A stretch of DNA of 13,885 nt, taken from assembly GCA_017940955.1 (NCBI GenBank), contig JAGAXP010000203.1, positions 1 through 13,885 on the forward strand, in the 5' to 3' direction. Numbering within the stretch: position 1 is the first letter of the stretch; each line of letters begins with the position of its first letter. The translations under genes were made by a program, and so were the position numbers. Source of the stretch: Oribacterium sp. (lineage in GTDB: Bacteria > Bacillota_A > Clostridia > Lachnospirales > Lachnospiraceae). Of this stretch, positions 1-6,502 are shown piece after piece. The notes beneath the pieces are model-generated. The model saw nothing but the letters and a program-made list of their open reading frames with translations. It was not told the origin of the DNA and ran no database searches.

Positions 1-1
1 G

Positions 2-364
2 CTGCCGGCTTGGGTGACGATTATAGGCACAGTGATTTTTCTTTTAGCTTATGTGCTATACGCCGAAGTGCTTAGGGAAAATGAATATCTTTCAAGAACC
101 ATTGAGGTGCAGGAAGGCCAAAAGGTGGTAGACACAGGCCTATATGGAATCGTTCGCCATCCTATGTATATGGCAACGATAGTGTTATTTTTATCCATGC
201 CAATTATTCTAGGTTCTATCATTTCGTTTGTAATAATGCTTGTATATATTCCAATTATTGCAAAGCGAATTCGTAATGAAGAGCAGGTACTTGAAGAGGG
301 GCTTGATGGATACAAGCAGTACAAGGAACGTGTGAAATATAGGATTATTCCATTTGTATGGTAA
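2..364 (+). CDS. Isoprenylcysteine carboxyl methyltransferase-like membrane protein, 3' part
   Basis: This is the C-terminal part of a membrane-embedded methyltransferase of the isoprenylcysteine carboxyl methyltransferase/phospholipid methyltransferase superfamily. The reading frame is open back to the first bases of the window, so the GTG at 14 is probably internal and the gene starts outside. The visible sequence has a hydrophobic helix (IIGTVIFLLAYVLYA), then the family signature GLYGIVRHPMY, in which Arg-His-Pro contributes to the S-adenosylmethionine pocket. Two more membrane helices follow (about residues 55-85), then the conserved tail with NEEQVL, the YKQYKERV stretch and a final PFVW. 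These enzymes methylate small or lipid-linked substrates at the membrane; the substrate here cannot be told. The next gene follows after 18 bases, so the two are probably co-transcribed. Confidence 0.82.
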   Translation: MPAWVTIIGTVIFLLAYVLYAEVLRENEYLSRTIEVQEGQKVVDTGLYGIVRHPMYMATIVLFLSMPIILGSIISFVIMLVYIPIIAKRIRNEEQVLEEGLDGYKQYKERVKYRIIPFVW

Positions 365-382
365 AAACGAGGGGGACTATAG

Positions 383-625
383 ATGAAAACCAGAGAAGAA
401 GCGTTAAGCTACGGTCTTACATTTCCATATACATATCAGGAGGCTCCATTTCACGACCAGAATTGGCAGCTGATAAGGGTGAAGCCTAGCAAGAAGGCCT
501 TTCTATGGTCTTATGAAAAAGATGGTCAGGTTTGTTTGAATCTAAAATGCGACCCGGAGTGGCGCGATTTCTGGAGGCGTACTTATGCTGCTGTGCTTCC
601 AGGCTATCATCAGATGAAGAACTAA
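383..625 (+). CDS. MmcQ/YjbR family protein, C-terminally truncated
   Basis: The 80 residues match the N-terminal two thirds of MmcQ/YjbR (CyaY-like fold) proteins: an opening helix (TREEALSYGLTFP), the hydrophobic/aromatic strands around FLWSYEKDG, the hallmark VCLNLKCDPE, and VLPGYHQMKN. Members normally continue past GYHMNKxHWNT for some 35 more residues ending in a short helix; here a TAA follows directly after GYHQMKN and I found no HWNT-type continuation in another frame nearby. The protein is therefore cut or decayed and may not function. The start is supported by a GAGGGGG ribosome binding site 8 bases upstream. The biochemical role of the family is unclear; it was proposed to bind DNA. 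The gene follows the methyltransferase closely. Confidence 0.72.
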   Translation: MKTREEALSYGLTFPYTYQEAPFHDQNWQLIRVKPSKKAFLWSYEKDGQVCLNLKCDPEWRDFWRRTYAAVLPGYHQMKN

Positions 626-849
626 TTTAACGCATCATTTTCAGGAATCGTGAAAACAGGGCATTCTCGGCTATTCACCATTATTGCGATATCATTTATC
701 TTCGAGGATTCGAAAAAGAATTACTATTACAGAGAACTTCCCGAATGGAGAAATGAAAAAGGATGGCTGCAAAGATATTAGGAGGAGTTTCATCATGACC
801 GGTGGAGCCGAATGAAGCCACGCAGCCAAAGGGCTCTTTTGGCCGTAGT

Positions 850-881
850 AAAAGCCGCTCAAGGGAATCTCCTCAAGCGGC
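850..881 (-). terminator. Intrinsic terminator of the small reverse-strand gene
   Basis: On the reverse strand the hairpin at 881-854 begins GCCGCTTGAGG and ends CCTTGAGCGGC, giving an 11-bp stem with two G-T pairs and a short loop, then TTTT. It lies 16 bases beyond the stop codon of the gene at 897-1181. Confidence 0.65.
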
Positions 882-896
882 AGGTGTATGTGAGCC

Positions 897-1181
897 TTAT
901 TCTTCTGGTTTGTCTTCGGCTTGAACATCTGTGACCGTAGTTGGCATTTGATCCTGTTCAGGTTCATTTTCATGAACTGAATCGATCTGCATCTGCTGAC
1001 CACTGACATCTGACGCGGGGGTGAACGAAATGGTGCCTTCCTTTGTCGTAACATTCAAGGCGTAGCTAAAGTCCATGATTTCGTAGATCACTGCTGCAAT
1101 CAACGAACCAAAGACTGCCAGTTTGATGGTTCCTCCCTTGCTGGTAAAAATGGAAGCTATCGTATTTATTGTGTTATTCAT
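897..1181 (-). CDS. Small single-pass membrane protein, unknown function
   Basis: I do not recognise this 94-residue protein. It has a short N-terminal part (about 17 residues), one clear membrane-spanning stretch at about residues 19-37 (IKLAVFGSLIAAVIYEIMD), then about 55 polar, acidic residues ending in KPEE. That layout suggests a small membrane-anchored protein with a soluble acidic tail. The start is supported by an AAAGGTAGG ribosome binding site on the reverse strand about 9 bases upstream of the ATG, and the gene has its own terminator just downstream. It is divergent from the toxin-antitoxin promoter, sharing about 140 bases of intergenic DNA. A real gene is likely from the start signal, composition and terminator; function is unknown. 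Confidence 0.6.
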   Translation of the reverse strand: MNNTINTIASIFTSKGGTIKLAVFGSLIAAVIYEIMDFSYALNVTTKEGTISFTPASDVSGQQMQIDSVHENEPEQDQMPTTVTDVQAEDKPEE

Positions 1182-1216
1182 CGTAAGACCTACCTTTGAT
1201 TGATATATGTTTTTAA

Positions 1217-1239
1217 AATTATTCGATGAATTATTCGAA
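1217..1239. promoter_or_regulatory. Paired direct repeats, candidate operator
   Basis: AATTATTCGAT (1217-1227) and AATTATTCGAA (1229-1239) repeat with a 12-base period just upstream of the -35 box of the toxin-antitoxin promoter. The second copy extends into the palindrome ATTCGAAT. Phd/YefM-type antitoxins usually repress their own promoter, so this is a reasonable autoregulatory site; the binding is inferred. Confidence 0.4.
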
Positions 1240-1246
1240 TGATTTG

Positions 1247-1275
1247 TTGACTGATTTATGCGGGTACGCTATAAT
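1247..1275 (+). promoter_or_regulatory. Sigma-70 type promoter of the toxin-antitoxin operon
   Basis: TTGACT at 1247-1252 and a perfect TATAAT at 1270-1275 are separated by 17 bases. Transcription would start near 1282, about 38 bases before the antitoxin start. Confidence 0.75.
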
Positions 1276-1319
1276 AAAAACAGTTCAAACCAATCATGTT
1301 TAAGCGAGGAGGGATTGAT

Positions 1320-1622
1320 ATGCCGATGATAGCACCAGTATCCGAACTGAGAAATTATGGACAGGTACTTGAAAAAGTAAAACCAAACGCTCCTGTTTAT
1401 CTGACTAAAAATGGTCATGGTCAGTTTAGCGTTCACAGCATAGAGGATGATGAGGAATTTGAAAAGGCGAGGGCGATGGTAAGACTCCTGACCGAGATAA
1501 ACAAGGGTATACAATCTGGAGAAGAACAAGGCTGGCTCTCTGATGAAGATCTTGATAAACATTTTATTGAGAGGCGGAAGCAGAAGGAAAAGATGCTAAT
1601 GGAACAGAAAGCGGAGGGTTAA
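1320..1622 (+). CDS. Type II antitoxin, Phd/YefM-like
   Basis: This 100-residue protein has the N-terminal half of a Phd/YefM (prevent-host-death) antitoxin. The early motif with SELRNYG, the stretch PVYLTKNGHGQFSV and the following acidic helix correspond to the dimerising DNA-binding domain with its typical T+NG+g segment. The C-terminal half (about residues 50-100) is a charged helix that would wrap around and block the toxin. An ATG at 1296 is in frame, but the GAGGAGG ribosome binding site at 1306-1312 lies just upstream of the ATG at 1320, so I place the start there. The toxin gene follows after two bases. The antitoxin is expected to neutralise it and to repress the operon, probably at the repeats near 1217-1239. 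Confidence 0.85.
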   Translation: MPMIAPVSELRNYGQVLEKVKPNAPVYLTKNGHGQFSVHSIEDDEEFEKARAMVRLLTEINKGIQSGEEQGWLSDEDLDKHFIERRKQKEKMLMEQKAEG

Positions 1623-1624
1623 AT

Positions 1625-1966
1625 ATGATTTACCAACTGAAATACTCTCCGATTGCTGAAGATGATCTGGATCGTGTGTGGGATGAAGTCTGGGAGGCAT
1701 CACAAAACTTTGATATAGCGGACAAATATGTGGAAGATCTTCGTAATGCCTTGAGACAAAAGAAGAAGTATCCTAAGACAGGTAGTCCGCTCACATACAT
1801 GGGTGAATTTACGGGACTGTATTATGTGACATTTAAGGAGTATATCGCATTTTACAGAATCCACGGTGATGTGATCGAGGTTGCAAGAGTGCTGTTCTCC
1901 CGAAGCGATTATATGAAGGTATTGTTTGGGAAAAGTGAGTATATTCTTGAAGACGATGAGGATTGA
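1625..1966 (+). CDS. Type II toxin, ParE/RelE superfamily
   Basis: The 113-residue product opens with the family pattern YQLKYSPIAEDDLDRVWDEV, a first strand followed by a helix with the conserved acidic pair. It continues with a second helix ending in YPKTGSPL, then strands carrying GLYYVTFKEYIAFYRI and the last strand VIEVARVLFSRSDYMKVLF. This is the compact RelE/ParE fold; the VxxVxFxRxDY-type ending is typical of the ParE side. Such toxins either poison DNA gyrase (ParE) or cleave mRNA on the ribosome (RelE), and the sequence alone does not decide which. It lies two bases after its antitoxin, with GGAGG at 1613-1617 inside the antitoxin tail. The acidic C-terminus (EDDED) is slightly longer than in many family members. 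Confidence 0.85.
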   Translation: MIYQLKYSPIAEDDLDRVWDEVWEASQNFDIADKYVEDLRNALRQKKKYPKTGSPLTYMGEFTGLYYVTFKEYIAFYRIHGDVIEVARVLFSRSDYMKVLFGKSEYILEDDED

Positions 1967-1978
1967 GAATAAGGTGAT

Positions 1979-2030
1979 CCCCGCAGTTTGTCCGTCATGA
2001 ATAGACGGAATGCTGTGGGGTATTATTATA
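1979..2030 (+). terminator. Hairpin after the toxin-antitoxin operon
   Basis: A long imperfect stem runs from CCCCGCAG (1979-1986) to CTGTGGGG (2013-2020), with inner arms GTCCGTC and GACGGA. It is followed by TATTATTATATT, an AT-rich but interrupted T run. It lies 12 bases after the toxin stop and probably ends that transcript. Confidence 0.6.
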
Positions 2031-2059
2031 TTGATAAACTTCGCTGTTTGGAATATGAT
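2031..2059 (+). promoter_or_regulatory. Sigma-70 type promoter ahead of the small HTH gene
   Basis: TTGATA (2031-2036) and TATGAT (2054-2059) are exactly 17 bases apart, each one mismatch from consensus. Transcription would give about a 70-base leader before the helix-turn-helix gene. Confidence 0.55.
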
Positions 2060-2135
2060 TATGCTTGTATTTTTGTATCCTTTTTCAGAAATACTGATAT
2101 TTGTTGAGAAAGTGTAATTGAGAGACGGAAAACGG

Positions 2136-2354
2136 ATGATTGAAGGGTATGTAACGATTAAAGAAATGGCCGAAAAGTGGGGCGTGACCAGAAGAAGAGT
2201 CCAAACACTCTGTTCTGAAGGAAGAATACCAGGGGCTACAAGATTTGGACACGAATGGGCTATTCCATCGGATACTGAGAGACCGACGGATGGGCGTGTT
2301 ATCACTGGAAAATACAGAAATTGGAGAAAAAAGAAAGATAATACGTCGGAGTGA
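2136..2354 (+). CDS. Small helix-turn-helix DNA-binding protein (MerR/excisionase-like)
   Basis: The 72-residue protein is almost entirely one winged-helix domain. VTIKEMAEKWGVTRRRVQTLCSEGRIPGATRFGHEWAIP has the order helix, turn, recognition helix, then the G+IPGA wing of MerR-like and excisionase-type proteins. A basic tail (KYRNWRKKK) follows. The frame is open from a TTG at 2118, but the ATG at 2136 places the domain at the usual distance from the N-terminus; the ribosome binding site (CGGAAAACGG) is weak in either case. Such proteins act as small regulators or directionality factors on mobile elements. It precedes the seven-gene operon by 147 bases and could regulate it, but a separate promoter lies between. 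Confidence 0.75.
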   Translation: MIEGYVTIKEMAEKWGVTRRRVQTLCSEGRIPGATRFGHEWAIPSDTERPTDGRVITGKYRNWRKKKDNTSE

Positions 2355-2423
2355 TATATTACATCCTTGTGCAGACTGTTTAATCTGCCATATTTCATAA
2401 AATCTACGATAAAAATAATCAGA

Positions 2424-2473
2424 TAGACACATTCTGTCATTGTAGATGCGTATAATAAGGTCAGAAAATGACA
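2424..2473 (+). promoter_or_regulatory. Candidate promoter and dyad operator of the seven-gene operon
   Basis: A perfect TATAAT (2451-2456) stands 46 bases before the first gene of the operon; the best -35 candidates (TAGACA at 2424-2429, or CACATT at 2428-2433) are poor in spacing or sequence. An inverted repeat TGTCATT (2436-2442) / AATGACA (2467-2473) is centred on the -10 box, and flanking bases extend it partly (TTCTG ... TCAGAA). A regulator bound to the dyad would cover the promoter. The weak -35 and the dyad suggest a controlled promoter; the WYL protein or the small HTH protein could be the binder. Confidence 0.42.
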
Positions 2474-2501
2474 AATGCCGACAACGTGGAGGTATATAAC
2501 G

Positions 2502-4133
2502 ATGCAAATAAGGCTTAATAATTCAAATATCTCTCTTTTGATTCCGAAAGATTATTCGGAAGTTGATAATGCAGAAGAACTTTATGGCGAATTGTATCAT
2601 AAGCGCAGTGCATCTGATGTGAGAATGTTCCAGAATGTCGCAGGTATGACATATGGGAATACTGTTATTTCACATATTGAAGTATCTGATGCGATGCCTT
2701 TTGGTGATAAACAGTCACTCATAAAGACCATTCATGATACTCTTGCAGACAACCAAGGCTTGATAGAAGTTGAAACCGGTAACAACCCAAGGGGATTTGA
2801 ATACATTTACTCCATTATAAAGACGTACCATCAGGATGAACTAAACGTAAACTATTGTCTTAGGATGAATATTAAGCGGGGGAATGAAATAATCGAAATT
2901 CTTGGTAGTTTTTTTGAGTCGAGGGACACAGGATTGAGAAGTGCCATGGGATGGAACCTTGGAATGAGTGCAGGATTTGAAACCGAGGAAGGATCGCCTA
3001 CCAGGATAAAGGGATGGTGGCAGGATCCATATGACCCTGACTATAAAAAGGGTTGCCTTATGCTTATGTGTGAACGTAAAGGTCTTGATGGACTATTTCC
3101 GGATGATCCGCTAACACAGGCGAGAGAACTGGTATTTGCGCTGGCTGAGGACTCATATTATAAGACTCGTGCAGAAATAGAGGCAGAAAATAAGGAAAAA
3201 GAGAAAGCATCAGACAAAAAGCAGTCAAAGGACAAGGATAAGACTTTAGACGAGGAAAAGGAGAATGAGAATAACGATGAAAAATCCCAAGATAGCAAGA
3301 GTGAATCTCAAAATCTCTTGAGAGATGCTTTTGAAGACAAAGTTGGAAGAGCAGGAGGTTATAAGGTTGAGGTCGATGATGCGGGGAAAGGTGAGCAACG
3401 CAGCAAGATTTCATTAAACCCTGTAAGCATAGTTAAGGATGCTTCAAAAGCGGCAGATGGAGTGAAATCCGCTGTTGCTAAAACATCGGAGGAGCTTAGT
3501 AAGGTAAAAACTCCGTTCGATATACCGGATGATTTCCGCTGTAAGCTTAATCAGCCGGTTCCCAAGGAACTTCCGGGATGGGGAAAGCGTGAGTTTATAG
3601 GGTTTGGGAAAGGAACGTATGCCATGAGCGGCGTATGTTTGAGTTGGCCGGTGACAGAAGAGGAATCTCTCCCGTTAAATGATACAAAAGGGCTGATTCA
3701 ACAGTTTCATAATGATATGGGTGATAATCAGGGACTTATCAGTGCAAAATGTGGCTTGACACCCAAAGGGAACAGATATGCCTATACAATTCGTAAAATG
3801 ATGATTACTGATGAAAATGGTGAAGCGCAAGGCTTGGATTATGAATTAAACTTCAATATTCGAATCAATGGTCGGATACATTTTATAAACGGGTCATTCC
3901 AAGAAAACGATCACATACCCGGAAGCCGGGGTGGATCAATGTACATAATGAAACTCGGAAGCAGTGAGATGAAACTTGAGGCTGATGAATGGAGCAGAGA
4001 TCCTTATGACGCACAACGCAATAAAGGATTGCTCATGAACTGGATTGAAGATGAAAAATATGATGGCTTGTTCCCGAAACATCCGTTGTCAGAGATGAGA
4101 TATTTCGTTAAGTACGTGATCGAGAACAACTGA
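2502..4133 (+). CDS. 543-aa protein with two copies of an unrecognised domain
   Basis: I do not recognise this family. The protein contains the same module twice, at about residues 60-218 and 375-540. Shared anchors in order: DNQGLI (83-88 and 408-413), a K+/Y-rich strand (YIYSIIK and YAYTIRK), R+NI then GSFFE/GSFQE (135-139 and 464-468), DPYD (175-178 and 500-503), KKG/NKG, and DGLFP followed by PL (196-203 and 521-529). Between them residues 220-275 are a strongly charged, probably disordered or coiled linker (K, E, D, S), and residues 303-336 form an Ala/Lys/Ser-rich amphipathic helix. No signal peptide or membrane helix is present. The start at 2502 has GGAGG at 2488-2492; an in-frame ATG at 2475 lies before that site and is unlikely. 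It is the first gene of a seven-gene run and probably a structural or binding component rather than an enzyme. Confidence 0.8.
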   Translation: MQIRLNNSNISLLIPKDYSEVDNAEELYGELYHKRSASDVRMFQNVAGMTYGNTVISHIEVSDAMPFGDKQSLIKTIHDTLADNQGLIEVETGNNPRGFEYIYSIIKTYHQDELNVNYCLRMNIKRGNEIIEILGSFFESRDTGLRSAMGWNLGMSAGFETEEGSPTRIKGWWQDPYDPDYKKGCLMLMCERKGLDGLFPDDPLTQARELVFALAEDSYYKTRAEIEAENKEKEKASDKKQSKDKDKTLDEEKENENNDEKSQDSKSESQNLLRDAFEDKVGRAGGYKVEVDDAGKGEQRSKISLNPVSIVKDASKAADGVKSAVAKTSEELSKVKTPFDIPDDFRCKLNQPVPKELPGWGKREFIGFGKGTYAMSGVCLSWPVTEEESLPLNDTKGLIQQFHNDMGDNQGLISAKCGLTPKGNRYAYTIRKMMITDENGEAQGLDYELNFNIRINGRIHFINGSFQENDHIPGSRGGSMYIMKLGSSEMKLEADEWSRDPYDAQRNKGLLMNWIEDEKYDGLFPKHPLSEMRYFVKYVIENN

Positions 4134-4154
4134 TATTACGACAGGTGGTTTTAT

Positions 4155-5126
4155 ATGGATTTTCAGAGGGGCGATAAGATAGCACGAATACTGGATTTAT
4201 ACACAAAGCTGATGAATGGTTATGTGGTATATAAATCCAAGGAGGCTGAGCATTATGGCGTGAATGAAAGAAGCATTCAACGTGATATTGATGATATCCG
4301 AAGTTACCTTGAAAATGATGCACTGGAGCATGGCTTTATCAACTCAGTCGTTTATGACAGGGAGAAAAAGGGTTATCGCCTTGAGCAGATTTATAAGCTA
4401 AGACTGACAAATAGCGAAATTCTTGCTATAAGCAAGATTCTACTGGATAGCAGAGCCTTTACAAAAAAGGAAATGAAAAATGTGCTGGGGCGCTTGATAA
4501 GTTGCTGCGCACCAAAGGTCAATCAGCAGATGGTAGATGAACTGATCAGTAATGAGGTTTTTCATTATGTAGAACCACGGCATAAAACAGCTTTCATAGA
4601 TACCATGTGGGAAATTGGAGTTGCAATCCGAACCTGCCATTATATTGAAATACGTTATGAGCGTGTAAAAGATAGAAAGAGTGTGGATCGTAAGCTTAAA
4701 CCGGTAGCCATTATGTTTTCGGAATACTATTTTTATCTGACAGCGTTCATTGATGATAAGGATGAGGCGAGGAATGATTTTGATGTTATAAATGATTCTT
4801 TCCCGACAATTTATCGTATCGACAGGATAAAGAAGTTAAGTGTGTTAGATGAGCGGTTCAAGATACCATATTCAAGTCGGTTTGAAGAGGGAGAGTTCCG
4901 CAAAAGAGTTCAGTTCATGTATGGAGGAAAACTGCAAAAGGTTAGATTCAGATATACAGGCCCGGATGTTGATTCTATTCTTGACAGACTTCCTACGGCA
5001 GAGGTAACTGATGAAGATGATGAGGGCTATACCATACAAGCAGAGGTGTTTGGAAAAGGTATTGATATGTGGTTAAGGAGTCAGGGAGATTACGTCACAG
5101 TTCTTGAAGGAGGTATGGGCAGATGA
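4155..5126 (+). CDS. WYL-domain transcriptional regulator
   Basis: This 323-residue protein has the standard three-part build of WYL regulators. A DeoR/HTH-11-type winged helix covers residues 8-55, with the recognition helix in YGVNERSIQRDIDDIRSYL. A WYL domain lies at about 160-232, with IEIRYER, LKPVAIMFSEYYFYLTAF in the position of the signature, and TIYRIDRIKKLSV. The C-terminal WCX extension follows (about 250-323). WYL domains sense nucleic acids or nucleotide ligands, and this architecture controls several phage-defence systems (BrxR and CapW are examples). It lies 21 bases after the first operon gene and its stop overlaps the next start by four bases (ATGA at 5123), so it is translated with the enzymes it probably regulates. 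The dyad at 2436-2473 is a candidate binding site. Confidence 0.9.
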   Translation: MDFQRGDKIARILDLYTKLMNGYVVYKSKEAEHYGVNERSIQRDIDDIRSYLENDALEHGFINSVVYDREKKGYRLEQIYKLRLTNSEILAISKILLDSRAFTKKEMKNVLGRLISCCAPKVNQQMVDELISNEVFHYVEPRHKTAFIDTMWEIGVAIRTCHYIEIRYERVKDRKSVDRKLKPVAIMFSEYYFYLTAFIDDKDEARNDFDVINDSFPTIYRIDRIKKLSVLDERFKIPYSSRFEEGEFRKRVQFMYGGKLQKVRFRYTGPDVDSILDRLPTAEVTDEDDEGYTIQAEVFGKGIDMWLRSQGDYVTVLEGGMGR

Positions 5127-6490
5127 TTGGTGCAATAATTGGCGATGTTGCAGGGTCAAGGTTTGAAAGGGCAAACCACAAGTCGAAAGAGTTTGAAATG
5201 TTCGACAAAAGATGCAGGCCAACAGATGACAGTATCATGTCGTTAGCTGTTGCAAAAGCTCTTCTTGAATATGAAGACGGTGTTGATGATCTTTCTACAA
5301 AGGCTGTTTCCAGTATGCAGGAATTGGGAAGAATATACAAGAATGCCGGATATGGTGGAACATTTATCAAATGGATATTTGCAGATGATCCAAAACCGTA
5401 TAACAGCTTCGGCAATGGTGCGGGAATGCGTGTCGGACCATGTGGTTTTGCAGCCAAAACCATAGAAGAGGCAAAAGAATTATCAGCTCTGGTCACTAAA
5501 GTAAGCCACGATCATCCTGAAGGAATGAAGGGGGCTGAAGCGATTTCTGTAGCAGTATTTCTTTCAAGAAATGGTAAAAGTAAAGAAGAAATAAAGGCAT
5601 ATGTGAAGGAGAACTATTACAATATTGAATTTACTCTAGATCAGATACGTAAGGATTACAAATTTGATGTAACTTGTCAGGGATCCGTTCCCGTTGCGCT
5701 CGAAGCGTTTTTTGAGTCAGGAGATTTTGAAGATGCTATACGTAATGCTATTTCTGTAGGCGGAGACAGTGATACTATTGCTGCAATGACCGGCGCAGTG
5801 GCAGAGGCATATTATGGAATTCCAGAGGGTATGATAGAGACGGCGATAGATTATCTTGACAGCCGTGAAATGGAGATTTTGTATTATTTTGAGAAAGCGT
5901 ATCCTTCTAAAGCTCTTGATGAGGACGGAGAGGCTTCAAGAAGTATTTTTGATGTTATTGATGATTGCGTTGATAAGATTATTCCAGCCGGAACGACAGT
6001 AGAGGTTGATGGAGAACTTCCGGGTGGAGCTATTCATGCAAGGGTAGACAGTGATGTCATGAAGCCGGATTTCAGTTCATTTGACAAGCCTGATCATGCA
6101 AAGGAAGCAAAAGATTTCATAACAAAGGCAGGAACTGATTTATCAAAAACAGCCAAGAAGGCAGGGAAAGGGATATTTGCTGCAGCAAAGAGCGTGAAAG
6201 ATAATGTGGATAAATCAAAGGAAAAGGCTGCGGCTAAGGCGATCAGGTGTTATGCGATAGCTGTTGATAATTCTGAAGATACAGAAAAGACTATGCACGC
6301 TGTCAGTATTTACCAGAAGGCTGGTTATGAGGCAAAGGTTCACGTTTCAGCAGGGACGATGTTCGGGTATGTTTTTCTTAAAATGGAAGAACTCGATAAA
6401 GCCGCAGCTCTTTTGGAAGGAGTAGAGGGCGTTTCACTCAATCCTAATCCGGTAGACAAGATTATGGCAGAAATGATCAGAAAGCATTAG
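5123..6490 (+). CDS. ADP-ribosylglycohydrolase (DraG/ARH family) with fused C-terminal region
   Basis: Residues 1-260 are a full ADP-ribosylglycohydrolase domain. It opens with MIGAIIGDVAGSRFE, has PTDDS (33-37), GNGAGMRVGPCG (97-108), the S-H-D-H-P-E segment (128-133), CQGSVPVALEAF (185-196) and GGDSDTIAAMTGAVAEAYYG (213-232). The paired acidic motifs bind the two magnesium ions; both are intact, so the enzyme should remove ADP-ribose from a protein, nucleic acid or small molecule. About 195 extra residues follow. They include a Lys/Ala-rich amphipathic stretch (330-372) and a compact alternating strand/helix domain (374-452) that I do not recognise. AAGGAGGT at 5107-5114 supports the start, and the four-base overlap with the WYL gene implies translational coupling. 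No ADP-ribosyltransferase is visible in the window, so the modifying partner, if any, lies elsewhere, for example in a phage. Confidence 0.9.
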   Translation: MIGAIIGDVAGSRFERANHKSKEFEMFDKRCRPTDDSIMSLAVAKALLEYEDGVDDLSTKAVSSMQELGRIYKNAGYGGTFIKWIFADDPKPYNSFGNGAGMRVGPCGFAAKTIEEAKELSALVTKVSHDHPEGMKGAEAISVAVFLSRNGKSKEEIKAYVKENYYNIEFTLDQIRKDYKFDVTCQGSVPVALEAFFESGDFEDAIRNAISVGGDSDTIAAMTGAVAEAYYGIPEGMIETAIDYLDSREMEILYYFEKAYPSKALDEDGEASRSIFDVIDDCVDKIIPAGTTVEVDGELPGGAIHARVDSDVMKPDFSSFDKPDHAKEAKDFITKAGTDLSKTAKKAGKGIFAAAKSVKDNVDKSKEKAAAKAIRCYAIAVDNSEDTEKTMHAVSIYQKAGYEAKVHVSAGTMFGYVFLKMEELDKAAALLEGVEGVSLNPNPVDKIMAEMIRKH

Positions 6491-6502
6491 GAGGGATGGA
6501 AT

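Noticed and set aside
640..790. Possible remnant coding sequence (EWRNEKGWLQRY-like) after the cut YjbR gene
   Set aside because: A stop interrupts it, there is no start signal, and I cannot match it to the missing YjbR end or to any family.
1700..2440. Reverse-strand frame of 246 codons over the toxin and HTH genes
   Set aside because: It overlaps two recognisable genes and a terminator, and its composition (Ile/Phe/His-rich) is that of an antisense shadow.
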